Below, in pieces: positions 19,400-26,697 of a stretch of 64,000 nt of DNA. The DNA lies in assembly GCA_943787225.1 (NCBI GenBank), contig CALSLP010000001.1, positions 124,001 to 188,000 of the forward strand, given 5' to 3'. The notes below the pieces were generated by a model. It had not been told where the DNA came from and did no database searches. It worked only from the letters and a program-made list of their open reading frames with translations. The translations under genes were made by a program, and so were the position numbers. Origin of the DNA: an uncultured Alphaproteobacteria bacterium (GTDB taxonomy: Bacteria > Pseudomonadota > Alphaproteobacteria > MPNO01 > UBA2964). Within the stretch, counting starts at the first letter, position 1; every line of letters starts with the position of its first letter.

Positions 19400-19687
19400 A
19401 TGGCTCGGAAACGACATTCGGACGAGGACATACTGAAGCTGCTGCGTGAGATTGAAGTGAAGTTGTCGAACGGCAGCGACGTAGCGTCGGCGTGTCGTGG
19501 CGTGGGTATCAGCGACGCTACGTATTATAACTGGCGCAAGCGGTTTGGCGGGATGGGTCGGTCGCAGTTGTCGGAGATGCGTTCTCTCGAGAAGGAGAAT
19601 ACGCGGTTGAAGAAGATTGTGGCTGAGCTCGAACTGGACAAGCTGATCCTCAAGGAAAGCCTGAGCTACCTAAAGCCCAGGGCCTGA
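19400..19687 (+). CDS. IS3-family transposase OrfA
   Basis: About 95 residues starting MARKRHSDEDILKLLREIE. The N-terminal half is the helix-turn-helix of HTH_8/transposase_8 proteins (GISDATYYNWRKRFGGM), and the C-terminal half is a leucine-zipper-like coil (LEKENTRLKKIVAELELDK). It binds the element ends and is fused to OrfB by ribosomal frameshifting to make the active transposase. ATG 19400 gives the usual family start; ATG 19382 is possible. Its stop (TGA 19685-19687) overlaps the OrfB frame. Confidence 0.88.
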   Translation: MARKRHSDEDILKLLREIEVKLSNGSDVASACRGVGISDATYYNWRKRFGGMGRSQLSEMRSLEKENTRLKKIVAELELDKLILKESLSYLKPRA

Positions 19688-20529
19688 CGACCGAGCATCT
19701 TCGTCAGGCCGTTATCCATACACGCCAGAAGCTTGCTACGTCGGAGCGACGGACCTGCCGGGTTATTGGTCTGGCCCGCAGTTCCCTGCAATATCGACCA
19801 GATCCCAAAGATGACAATGATCTGCGGTTGGCACTGATCCGGCTGGCGAAGCAGTATGGGCGCTACGGTTATCGCAAGATTGCCGTCCTGCTGCGTATCG
19901 AAGGGTGGAAGGTGAACCACAAGAAGGTTGAGCGGATCTGGCGCGAAGAAGGACTTCAGCTGCCGCAACGAGACAAGAAGCGCCGGCGGCTCTATCACAA
20001 GGACAGCTCGATCATTCGGTTGCGGCCAACCCATCCCAATCACGTCTGGGCCATCGACTTCGTGCACGACAAGCTCGACAACGGTCGGAGCTACAAGATG
20101 CTGACTGTCCTGGACGAGTACACCCGCCAGGTGCTGGCTGTGACGGTTCGCACCCGGATGAGGGCTGACGATGTGCTTGAGGCGCTATACCCACTCCTGC
20201 TGCGCCACGGCACCCCGGAATACATCCGCTCGGACAATGGTCCCGAGTTCATCGCACAGGCGATGCAGGACTGGCTGGCAAGGGTCGGCATCAAACCCAT
20301 CCGGATCTATCCCGGATCACCCTGGGAGAACGGATACAACGAACGCTTCAACGGAACCCTGCGCCGCGAGGTTCTCAATGCCGAGTGGTTCACCACGACT
20401 AAGCAGGCTCAGATCGTCATCAACCAGTGGCTCAGACAGTACAACCACATCCGTCCACATCAGGCACTGAACATGCGACCGCCAATACCAGAAACTCTAA
20501 TCAGGAATGGCACAGAACTTGGGGGCTAG
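19684..20529 (+). CDS. IS3-family transposase OrfB (DDE integrase core)
   Basis: About 281 residues in the -1 frame relative to OrfA. The integrase core is visible as HVWAIDFVHDKLDNGR (first Asp), YIRSDNGPEF (second Asp) and GYNERFNGTLRREVLNAEW (Glu), the D-D-35-E triad. An upstream HTH-like part includes RRTCRVIGLARSSLQYRP, and the frame stays open back into OrfA. I placed the start at CTG 19684, which overlaps the OrfA stop; in the family OrfB is normally reached by -1 frameshifting, so the nominal start is arbitrary. Confidence 0.85.
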   Translation: MTTEHLRQAVIHTRQKLATSERRTCRVIGLARSSLQYRPDPKDDNDLRLALIRLAKQYGRYGYRKIAVLLRIEGWKVNHKKVERIWREEGLQLPQRDKKRRRLYHKDSSIIRLRPTHPNHVWAIDFVHDKLDNGRSYKMLTVLDEYTRQVLAVTVRTRMRADDVLEALYPLLLRHGTPEYIRSDNGPEFIAQAMQDWLARVGIKPIRIYPGSPWENGYNERFNGTLRREVLNAEWFTTTKQAQIVINQWLRQYNHIRPHQALNMRPPIPETLIRNGTELGG

Positions 20530-20532
20530 ACA
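20506..20532 (-). repeat. IS3 right terminal inverted repeat
   Basis: Reverse complement begins TGTCTAGCCCCC and ends GTGCCATT, pairing with the left terminus at 19346-19373. The transposase stop codon (20527-20529) lies inside it. Confidence 0.8.
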
Positions 20533-20558
20533 CCCTAATAAACTTTTTCGTGGTCGCC

Positions 20559-21845
20559 TTAAACGGAAGTACGTTCCTTGCCTGGATCGGAACGCAGCGC
20601 ATCAGCCAACGCCACCATGTATTTCTCATCCGGCTCCAGAACCGATGCGACCGAGCGCACGTGATGATGTGACGGATCAACACCTGGCGGTGTTGTACCA
20701 TTCTTCTGGAATTCCGTAACCGCTTTGCGCAGCAGGTTACGGGCCATGATGATACCGTTATCCGTCGAGACCAGGTTTTCACGGGTCCGGTCACAGATTG
20801 GGCCCATCGATTCCTGCAAACTGGCATCCTGCATCGCAATGCCTTTAACACCGGAGAACAGCGTACCGGCTTTCTGGGCTTCGCGGTCCATCAAATAATC
20901 ATTATCCCGGTTTTGCTTGGGAATGAAGGTGCCCGGGACATATTCATTATGAATACCATGACCGTCCTTGAGATTTTGACGTTCCTTTTCACTCAGGGCC
21001 CTGGTTGGGTGATAGTCATAGCTCCACGCCCAGCAATTTTCGTCATCAATCGGCACCCAAAAATGGCCATGCTGCGGATGATCGGCACGCGGCGGGATCA
21101 TCGTAAAGGTCGGGCAGACATACTGGGTCACACGCCAGTAATAGCGGCCCTCCTCAGCATTCCGACGCGCCCCGACACAAAGGCCACCTTCGGTTGGTTC
21201 AACCTCAAAGATCGGTTTGAAATCGTTGAGGTTATAGTCATTGCCCTTTGATCCTTCAAACAGCGGATCCGTGGTCAGACCAGTGCCATGCAGGAACGAC
21301 ACATGGCTTGAATCGATGCCGCCTTCCATGGCCTGTAGCCAGTTGGAATATTGCAGTCGCTTGGACGAGAAAGTCTGTTCAGGTGCGACAGTGCAGAACT
21401 CCCATTCGGGCTCTGGCGGCCGGTTTTCCGGATCTCCCATATGTGTCCACAAAATGTCGCCGACCTTAATCAGCGGATAATTCTGCAGCTTAATGGACTT
21501 GCAATAGCCACTTTCCGCGGGTTCCGAGGGGACATCAACACATTGTCCGGTGTGATCGTATTTCCAGCCATGATAGGGGCAGCGAATGCCGCCTTCTTCA
21601 ACCCGGCCAAACCATAAGGAGACGCGGCGATGGGCACAAAATTCTTCAACCAGGCCATAATTGCCGTCTGTGTCACGAAACGCGACCATCGGTTCGCCCA
21701 GCAGCTTGACGCGGACTGGCGGGCAATCATTCTCGGGAAGCTCCTCAGCCAATAATGCCGGCATCCAGTATTGGCGGAACAAATCCCCCATCGGCGTGCC
21801 TTTATCGGTCTGGGTCAGTAGCTCGTTTACTTCCTTGCGAAGCAT
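20559..21845 (-). CDS. Rieske non-heme iron aromatic oxygenase, alpha subunit
   Basis: A 428-residue terminal oxygenase of the phthalate/vanillate oxygenase type. CAHRRVSLWFGRVEEGG followed by CPYHGWKY is the Rieske CxH...CxxH [2Fe-2S] site. MEGGIDSSHVSFLHG provides the Asp and His of the mononuclear iron site in the C-terminal catalytic domain. These enzymes hydroxylate or O-demethylate aromatic acids with electrons from a separate reductase; the Rieske ferredoxin at 25762 could be a partner but is 4 kb away. The 3' end is intact, 26 bases from the IS3 element. The upstream region is shared with a divergent hydrolase gene. Confidence 0.93.
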   Translation of the reverse strand: MLRKEVNELLTQTDKGTPMGDLFRQYWMPALLAEELPENDCPPVRVKLLGEPMVAFRDTDGNYGLVEEFCAHRRVSLWFGRVEEGGIRCPYHGWKYDHTGQCVDVPSEPAESGYCKSIKLQNYPLIKVGDILWTHMGDPENRPPEPEWEFCTVAPEQTFSSKRLQYSNWLQAMEGGIDSSHVSFLHGTGLTTDPLFEGSKGNDYNLNDFKPIFEVEPTEGGLCVGARRNAEEGRYYWRVTQYVCPTFTMIPPRADHPQHGHFWVPIDDENCWAWSYDYHPTRALSEKERQNLKDGHGIHNEYVPGTFIPKQNRDNDYLMDREAQKAGTLFSGVKGIAMQDASLQESMGPICDRTRENLVSTDNGIIMARNLLRKAVTEFQKNGTTPPGVDPSHHHVRSVASVLEPDEKYMVALADALRSDPGKERTSV

Positions 21846-22201
21846 TCTTCTTCTCCTATCAAGTCAATTCTCAATCTTGCGGCAAATACGCGCCACCCTA
21901 AGGTTTAATAAGGCGTCGCGTTGCTTTGCTACCCTGATACGCCAGCGTATTTTACGTGAAACAGCCGGTTTTCAGCGGGTTTACGTCATTTTCCCGAAAA
22001 CATAATCTTGCCGAAGGTGTTCAAAAAAACGCCCTTTGTTGACGCGCGCGCAACCTAAAATATTCGCATTGGCGCGTCAATAGTTTGCGCCCTCTATAGG
22101 GGATACTCCTTACCCTGTATCGTTGACAGCCCTTGAAGCAAAGGGCAGAAAAGTAGGCAGAAAATAAAGACCGCATCTGCCCAGCAAAAGAGACCTGTAA
22201 A
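21846..22201. other. Divergent intergenic region with an inverted repeat
   Basis: A 356-base gap between the divergently transcribed Rieske oxygenase and alpha/beta hydrolase genes. It holds no convincing reading frame. The dyad at 22039-22080 is the only clear structure; the region presumably carries promoters for both genes. Confidence 0.6.
22039..22080. promoter_or_regulatory. Dyad symmetry, 9-bp arms, possible operator
   Basis: TTGACGCGC at 22039-22047 is repeated inverted and perfectly as GCGCGTCAA at 22072-22080, 24 bases apart. The spacing corresponds to a few helical turns, as in LysR- or GntR-type tandem sites. No regulator gene lies close by. Confidence 0.4.
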
Positions 22202-23059
22202 ATGCCGCTCATTGACGCTGATGGAATCGAAACACGCTACGAGGTGATGGGCGATGGCCCGGCGATCCTGATGTACGCGCCGGGTGGCTTTGATGCCCGC
22301 ATCGAACAATGGACAAATCTCGGAGTCTATAAGCGCATCAAGCTGCTCGATCATCTGCCGGCCAACTATAAATGTATCTTGTTTGATCGCCGCGAAAACG
22401 GCCAGTCCGGCGGCCGCGTGGAACGCATCACCTGGCAACATTTTGTCCGTCAGGGCGCCGGGTTGCTCGATGCGCTGGGCATTCAGAAGGCGCATATCAT
22501 GGGCGGCTGCATGGGCTGCGCCCCGGTCGCAGCGTTTGGCGTTGCCCATCCCGAGCGTACCCTGTCGATGGTGCATTACTGGCCGGTTGGCGGTGCAAAA
22601 TACCGTATCAGCAGCCATCAGCGGTTTGCCAGGCATCTGGCCTTTGTCGAAGAAAACGGCCTGCAGTCTGTGGTCGACCTGGTGCATAGCCATGACAAGA
22701 ATTTTTCCGGCGACCCGCGCGGCGGCCCCTGGGGTCAGCCCATTCGTAATTCGGCGACATTCGCCAAGGCCTATGCCGAACTCGACCAGGCCCAATATTT
22801 GCTGACCGTAACCGCGACGTTTCGCGGGTTGTTTGATCGCGACACGGCACCGGGGGCAGAGCCAGAGGAACTTTTAAATCTCGACATCCCAACCCTTGTT
22901 GTGCCGGGAGCCGATGACTTCCACGCGACCTCCGCCGCACGCTATTTGCAGGAATGTATTACCGGGTCTGAGTACTGGGACATGCCGGTCGATGAACAAA
23001 CCGAAGACAATGCACCGCAGCGGGTGATCGAGTTTCTCGACAGCGTGTCAGCCGCCTAG
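22202..23059 (+). CDS. Alpha/beta hydrolase with Cys at the nucleophile elbow
   Basis: A 285-residue alpha/beta-hydrolase-fold protein. ILMYAPGGFDAR is the oxyanion loop, ILFDRRENGQSGG a family strand, and HIMGGCMGCAPVA the nucleophile elbow, where the central residue is Cys instead of Ser (as in dienelactone hydrolase). TLVVPGADDFHAT supplies the acid region. The usual C-terminal His (GHxxxxE) is replaced by VDEQTEDNAPQRV, so catalysis may be changed or lost. The gene is divergent from the Rieske oxygenase and its stop overlaps the stop of the convergent small gene. Confidence 0.85.
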   Translation: MPLIDADGIETRYEVMGDGPAILMYAPGGFDARIEQWTNLGVYKRIKLLDHLPANYKCILFDRRENGQSGGRVERITWQHFVRQGAGLLDALGIQKAHIMGGCMGCAPVAAFGVAHPERTLSMVHYWPVGGAKYRISSHQRFARHLAFVEENGLQSVVDLVHSHDKNFSGDPRGGPWGQPIRNSATFAKAYAELDQAQYLLTVTATFRGLFDRDTAPGAEPEELLNLDIPTLVVPGADDFHATSAARYLQECITGSEYWDMPVDEQTEDNAPQRVIEFLDSVSAA

Positions 23060-23346
23060 CAGCAATCGCCGTCACCGGTATCCTCAAGGGATGGCAACAA
23101 CCATTTAATGGGCACGTCCCGGTCGGTCACATCGGCAACTTTTGTAAAGACCTTCAGGCGATATCGCGTCTCGTCTTTCCAGAAAATCATATTGGTCTCA
23201 AAGGGCGGAAAGCCCGGTTTTACCCCTGGGTCTTCTGACACCAGAATGATCTCGTTCTGATTGACGTCAAACCGCTCGCGCAAAATTGCTTCAACGCGGG
23301 AGATGTCTTGGAGGTTATCTGTTGCCGGGGCAAGCCGTCTGAACAT
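23056..23346 (-). CDS. Hypothetical 96-residue protein
   Basis: Not recognised. The product starts MFRRLAPATDNLQDISRVEAIL and ends GDGDCC, with FETNMIFWKDETRYRLKVFTKV in the middle, which predicts a small mixed alpha/beta cytosolic protein. Composition and the clean separation from the divergent alcohol dehydrogenase gene (154 bases) suggest a real gene. The terminal Cys-Cys pair could bind metal or sulfur; that is speculation. Confidence 0.6.
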   Translation of the reverse strand: MFRRLAPATDNLQDISRVEAILRERFDVNQNEIILVSEDPGVKPGFPPFETNMIFWKDETRYRLKVFTKVADVTDRDVPIKWLLPSLEDTGDGDCC

Positions 23347-23500
23347 TGATAGACACCTGACACTAACGGAACTCTATAAAGAAACGCTATCGGAAATGGC
23401 CGGTTTCCGCGGGGGCCACTCTGAAAAACATCCTCCCACCTTGCCTGTACACTGCCGCTTTGATAGGTCTTAGTCAACTTCATCCAAAGGAGAATACAGC

Positions 23501-24607
23501 GTGGTAGAAAAAGTTAACGCAGCCGTCCGAGTTGCGCCTCAAGTTACGGAATTCCGGGAATATGACATGCCGGACATCCCGCCAGAAGCGGCCCTTTTGA
23601 AAGTAGAGGTCGCCGGTATTTGCGGCACCGATGTGAAATTCTATTCCAAGCCTCCTTTCGAAGGCCCTGTGATTATGGGCCACGAAAACATCGGCTATAT
23701 CGCTAAAGCCGGTAAGATTTTCCAGGAACGCCGCGGCCTCAAAGAAGGCGATATGGTTTTTGCCGAACATTATGTCGGCTGCATGGATTGCGAATGGTGC
23801 CACAAGGGTGAATATCGCCTGTGCATGTATACGGATTGGCGCAAATACCCTGAAGGGCTGCGCTTTGGTTACACGCTGGCCGAACGCGCGCCGCATCTAT
23901 TCGGTGGCTTCGCAGAATATATGTACCTGCCGTGGAACTCGGTACTGCACAAGGTCCCCGATGGGCTTTCAGCAGAACATGCCGGGGTCGTCACACCGAT
24001 GGCCAATGGCATTCAATGGGCGCTGTTCGATTGTGGGGTCGGCTATGACAGCCGCGTCCTGATCCAGGGCCCTGGCCAACAAGGGCTGTGCAATACAATT
24101 GCCTCCAAGACCGCGGGTGCGTCACTGATCGTTGTCACTGGAACCAGCAAGGACACCAAACGCCTGCAGGTCGCAAAGAACCTCGGCGCCGACGTCGTGA
24201 TCAATGTCGAAGAGGAAGACCCTCTCGAAAAAATCATGGAAGTCACCGGCGGCGAAGGCATGGATGTCTCGCTCGACTGCACGGCAGGGGCCGGCACGAT
24301 TCCTGTATTGCTCGGTATTGAAGCAATGAAGCGCAAGGGTGGCACGTTGCAGATTCAGGGCGAAGATGTCCCGGTTTTCCCGAATTTCCCACTTGGCAAG
24401 ATCGGCAATAAATACATCACCGTCAAAGCTGCCCGTGGTCACAACTACGAAAGTTGCGAGCTGGCCCTGAAACAGCTGAATTCTGACCGGTTCGACATCG
24501 GCCAGATCACCACGCATAAATTCAGCCTCAAAGATACGCATGAAGCGATCAATGCGGTTGGCGGCAGTGGCGACGTTATCCACGTCTCCATGATGCCGTG
24601 GGACTGA
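23501..24607 (+). CDS. Zinc-dependent alcohol dehydrogenase (MDR family)
   Basis: A 368-residue medium-chain dehydrogenase. GICGTDVKFYSKPPFEGPVI and MGHENIG hold the catalytic-zinc Cys and His/Glu. CMDCEWCHKGEYRLC is the four-Cys structural zinc lobe. LIQGPGQQGLCNTIA is the Rossmann GxGxxG-like turn. It oxidises an alcohol with NAD(P)+. The start is GTG 23501, supported by AGGAGA 7 bases upstream. The CobW GTPase gene follows after 35 bases, which suggests zinc or other metal supply to this enzyme as part of the same transcript; that role is inferred. Confidence 0.9.
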   Translation: MVEKVNAAVRVAPQVTEFREYDMPDIPPEAALLKVEVAGICGTDVKFYSKPPFEGPVIMGHENIGYIAKAGKIFQERRGLKEGDMVFAEHYVGCMDCEWCHKGEYRLCMYTDWRKYPEGLRFGYTLAERAPHLFGGFAEYMYLPWNSVLHKVPDGLSAEHAGVVTPMANGIQWALFDCGVGYDSRVLIQGPGQQGLCNTIASKTAGASLIVVTGTSKDTKRLQVAKNLGADVVINVEEEDPLEKIMEVTGGEGMDVSLDCTAGAGTIPVLLGIEAMKRKGGTLQIQGEDVPVFPNFPLGKIGNKYITVKAARGHNYESCELALKQLNSDRFDIGQITTHKFSLKDTHEAINAVGGSGDVIHVSMMPWD

Positions 24608-24642
24608 CCACAGGCAGGACCTGAACATGGGACGGGAATCCA

Positions 24643-25663
24643 GTGACGACACTCAGTGACGACACAAGGATTCCCGTTACCGTTCTGACGGGGTTTCTCG
24701 GGGCTGGAAAAACCACCCTGCTCAACCGCCTCTTATCCGATCTTTCGGGACGGCAATTCGCCGTTATCGTCAATGAGTTTGGCGATATCGGGATCGATGG
24801 CGACCTGATCGAGACCGGCGACGAAGAACTTATAGAACTCAATAGCGGCTGTATCTGCTGTGTCGTCCGGGGCGATCTAATCCGGACGATGCGCTCCCTG
24901 CTTACGGAAAAGCCTCGAGCTTGACGGGATCATTATCGAGACCACCGGGCTGGCCAATCCAAGCCCGGTTATCCAGACCATGGTGATCGACCAGGTGATC
25001 GGTGCGCAATGCCGATTGGATTCAGTGCTGTGTGTGGTCGATGCCGCTCACATCCTCTCTCAACTAGACCAGAATGAAGACGCCGCCGACCAGATCGCTT
25101 TCAGTGATCATATCCTGTTGAACAAAGTCGACGATGCCACGGCAGCCATTACCGATATCGAGCAGCAGCTCCGCCAGATCAACCCCTTCGCCCCGATCAC
25201 AAGAGCGAACCGCTCAGACGTTCCCGCCAGCACTATCCTGAACCAGCACGGTTTCGATCTGGAGCGGGTTGAGGCCCAGCTGCCGCCCGATACTGAAGAT
25301 CACAGCCATACACGTAATCATAGCCATGACGAGCACAATGATGGTCATATTGATCGTAGCGGCATCACAAGCGTCTCATTGACCTGCGACACGCCGCTCG
25401 ATGCAGACAGGCTCGAGAAATGGCTGCAGGAACTCTTGTCGCGGCGCGGCAATGACATTTTGCGAACCAAAGGTGTGATGTCGATTGAAGACAATGACAG
25501 GAAGCTGGTGCTGCAGGCCGTCAATATGATGATCGAAGGTGACTTTGGTGGAGAATGGGGCTCGGAGCGCAGGCAATCACGACTGGTTTTTATTGGCCGC
25601 AACCTTGTATCGGATGAGCTGCGCGATGGATTTAGAAGCTGTCGCCCGGCGGTCATCGCGTAA
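24643..25663 (+). pseudogene. CobW/COG0523 metal-chaperone GTPase, one frame shift
   Basis: Two frames join into one protein of about 340 residues. VLTGFLGAGKTTLLNRLL is the Walker A P-loop, NSGCICCVVRGDL the CxCC metal motif, ETTGLANPSPV the switch/Walker B region, and LLNKVDDA the NKxD guanine motif. A His-rich stretch (DHSHTRNHSHDEHNDGH) lies before the C-terminal CobW_C domain. An extra C in GAAAAGCCTCGAG (about 24914) breaks the frame: removing it gives EKLELDGIIIETTGL. Family members hand zinc, cobalt or iron to target enzymes at the cost of GTP. The start GTG 24643 lies in a local duplication (GTGACGACAC occurs twice). Confidence 0.82.
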
Positions 25664-25761
25664 ATATAGATCACCGATAAAAAAGAGGGTGAAAATTAAG
25701 AGAATTCCCGCTATCACCTCCGCATATTTTGTCATCAATGATTAGCTAGATTGAGGCCGTA

Positions 25762-26085
25762 ATGTCAGATGCTGCAACCCTAACCTTGTGCAAGAAATCC
25801 GAAGTCTCCGAAGACGAGGGCTTCAAGGTCGAGAAAGACAATTTCTCCCTTGCCGTGTTCAATGTCGAAGACGAGTTTTTCGTCCTCGACGATCTCTGCA
25901 CCCATGGTCCAGGGTCTCTGTCACAGGGATTTCTCGAAGGGCATATTATTGAATGCGATTTTCATGCTGGCTGCTTTGACATCCGCAACGGCGAGGTGAC
26001 AGCACCGCCCTGCATGGTTCCCATGCGTACTTTCAAAGTAGTCGACGACCCAGAAAATGTCGTCATCGAACTACCGTCAGAATAA
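25762..26085 (+). CDS. Rieske-type [2Fe-2S] ferredoxin
   Basis: A 107-residue protein. CTHGPGSLSQGFLEG, then CDFHAGCFDIRNGE gives the CxH-x17-CxxH cluster pattern of dioxygenase ferredoxins (BphF/NdoA class), without the extra catalytic domain. It would carry electrons from a reductase to an aromatic-ring oxygenase. It is followed 30 bases downstream by the CMD-family gene on the same strand. No reductase is in the window. Confidence 0.92.
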   Translation: MSDAATLTLCKKSEVSEDEGFKVEKDNFSLAVFNVEDEFFVLDDLCTHGPGSLSQGFLEGHIIECDFHAGCFDIRNGEVTAPPCMVPMRTFKVVDDPENVVIELPSE

Positions 26086-26115
26086 TCAAGACTAAGCAAA
26101 ACAGGGAAGAACCAG

Positions 26116-26664
26116 ATGACCAGAATACCGCCCCTCGGCCGCGAAGAAATGGATGACGCTCAAGGCGCAATTTATGACCGGATCGTCAACAATAATGGCC
26201 GTGTCGGCTTCGGCCCGGCAATCGGCTATGCCTATTCTGGCCCGGTGTGGGACCTGCATAACGTCTCCAGTTCATTTCTTCTCGACAGCCCGATAACCAA
26301 TGCCCAGGTCCGTATCGTTTCCCTGATGACGGTAAAACACTGGAACGCATCCTATCCGTGGAGCGCCCAGTCCAAGACCGCGATGGGTGCTGGTCTCTCG
26401 AAGGAAATCATCGAAGCCATCAATGATGGCACCCAGCCTGATTTCGATAACGATGACGATGCCGCGGTCTATGCCGTGACCAAAGAGCTGCTTGATACCG
26501 GCAATTTATCAGACGAAGGGTTCAAGACGGCGGAAGCCGCACTGGGCAACAAACGCGTGATTACCATCGTTCATACCATCGGGCATTTTTGCACGACAGC
26601 GATGATGGCCAATGTCGTTGGCTGCGTCCCGGCAGCGGATGCGGTGTCGGTGTTGAAGGACTGA
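26116..26664 (+). CDS. Carboxymuconolactone decarboxylase (CMD/AhpD-like) family protein
   Basis: A 182-residue all-helical protein of the CMD superfamily. RIPPLGREEMDDAQGAIYDRIV at the start, RIVSLMTVKHWNASYPWSAQ in the core helix pair and ITIVHTIGHFCTTAMMAN near the end follow the family. The AhpD-type CxxC redox pair expected after the core helix is absent (WNASYPWSA), so it is not a disulfide reductase. Such members often accompany oxygenase operons with unclear roles. It shares a likely transcript with the Rieske ferredoxin. Confidence 0.85.
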   Translation: MTRIPPLGREEMDDAQGAIYDRIVNNNGRVGFGPAIGYAYSGPVWDLHNVSSSFLLDSPITNAQVRIVSLMTVKHWNASYPWSAQSKTAMGAGLSKEIIEAINDGTQPDFDNDDDAAVYAVTKELLDTGNLSDEGFKTAEAALGNKRVITIVHTIGHFCTTAMMANVVGCVPAADAVSVLKD

Positions 26665-26697
26665 AACAAAATAAGACGCTCAGGGAATATTCGGAGA

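Larger units (their letters stand above)
19346..20532 (+). mobile_element. IS3-family insertion sequence
   Basis: A complete element of 1187 bp with terminal inverted repeats that begin TGTC at both ends and two overlapping transposase frames. The left flank ends GATCC and the right flank begins CCCTA, so there is no 3-5 bp target duplication. Together with the missing 5' part of the M50 gene this points to a deletion or recombination event next to the element rather than a simple insertion. Confidence 0.88.

Noticed and set aside
19346..20532. IS3 orfA/orfB frame change counted as a gene defect
   Set aside because: A -1 frame overlap between orfA and orfB is normal for the family and not part of the frame-break pattern.
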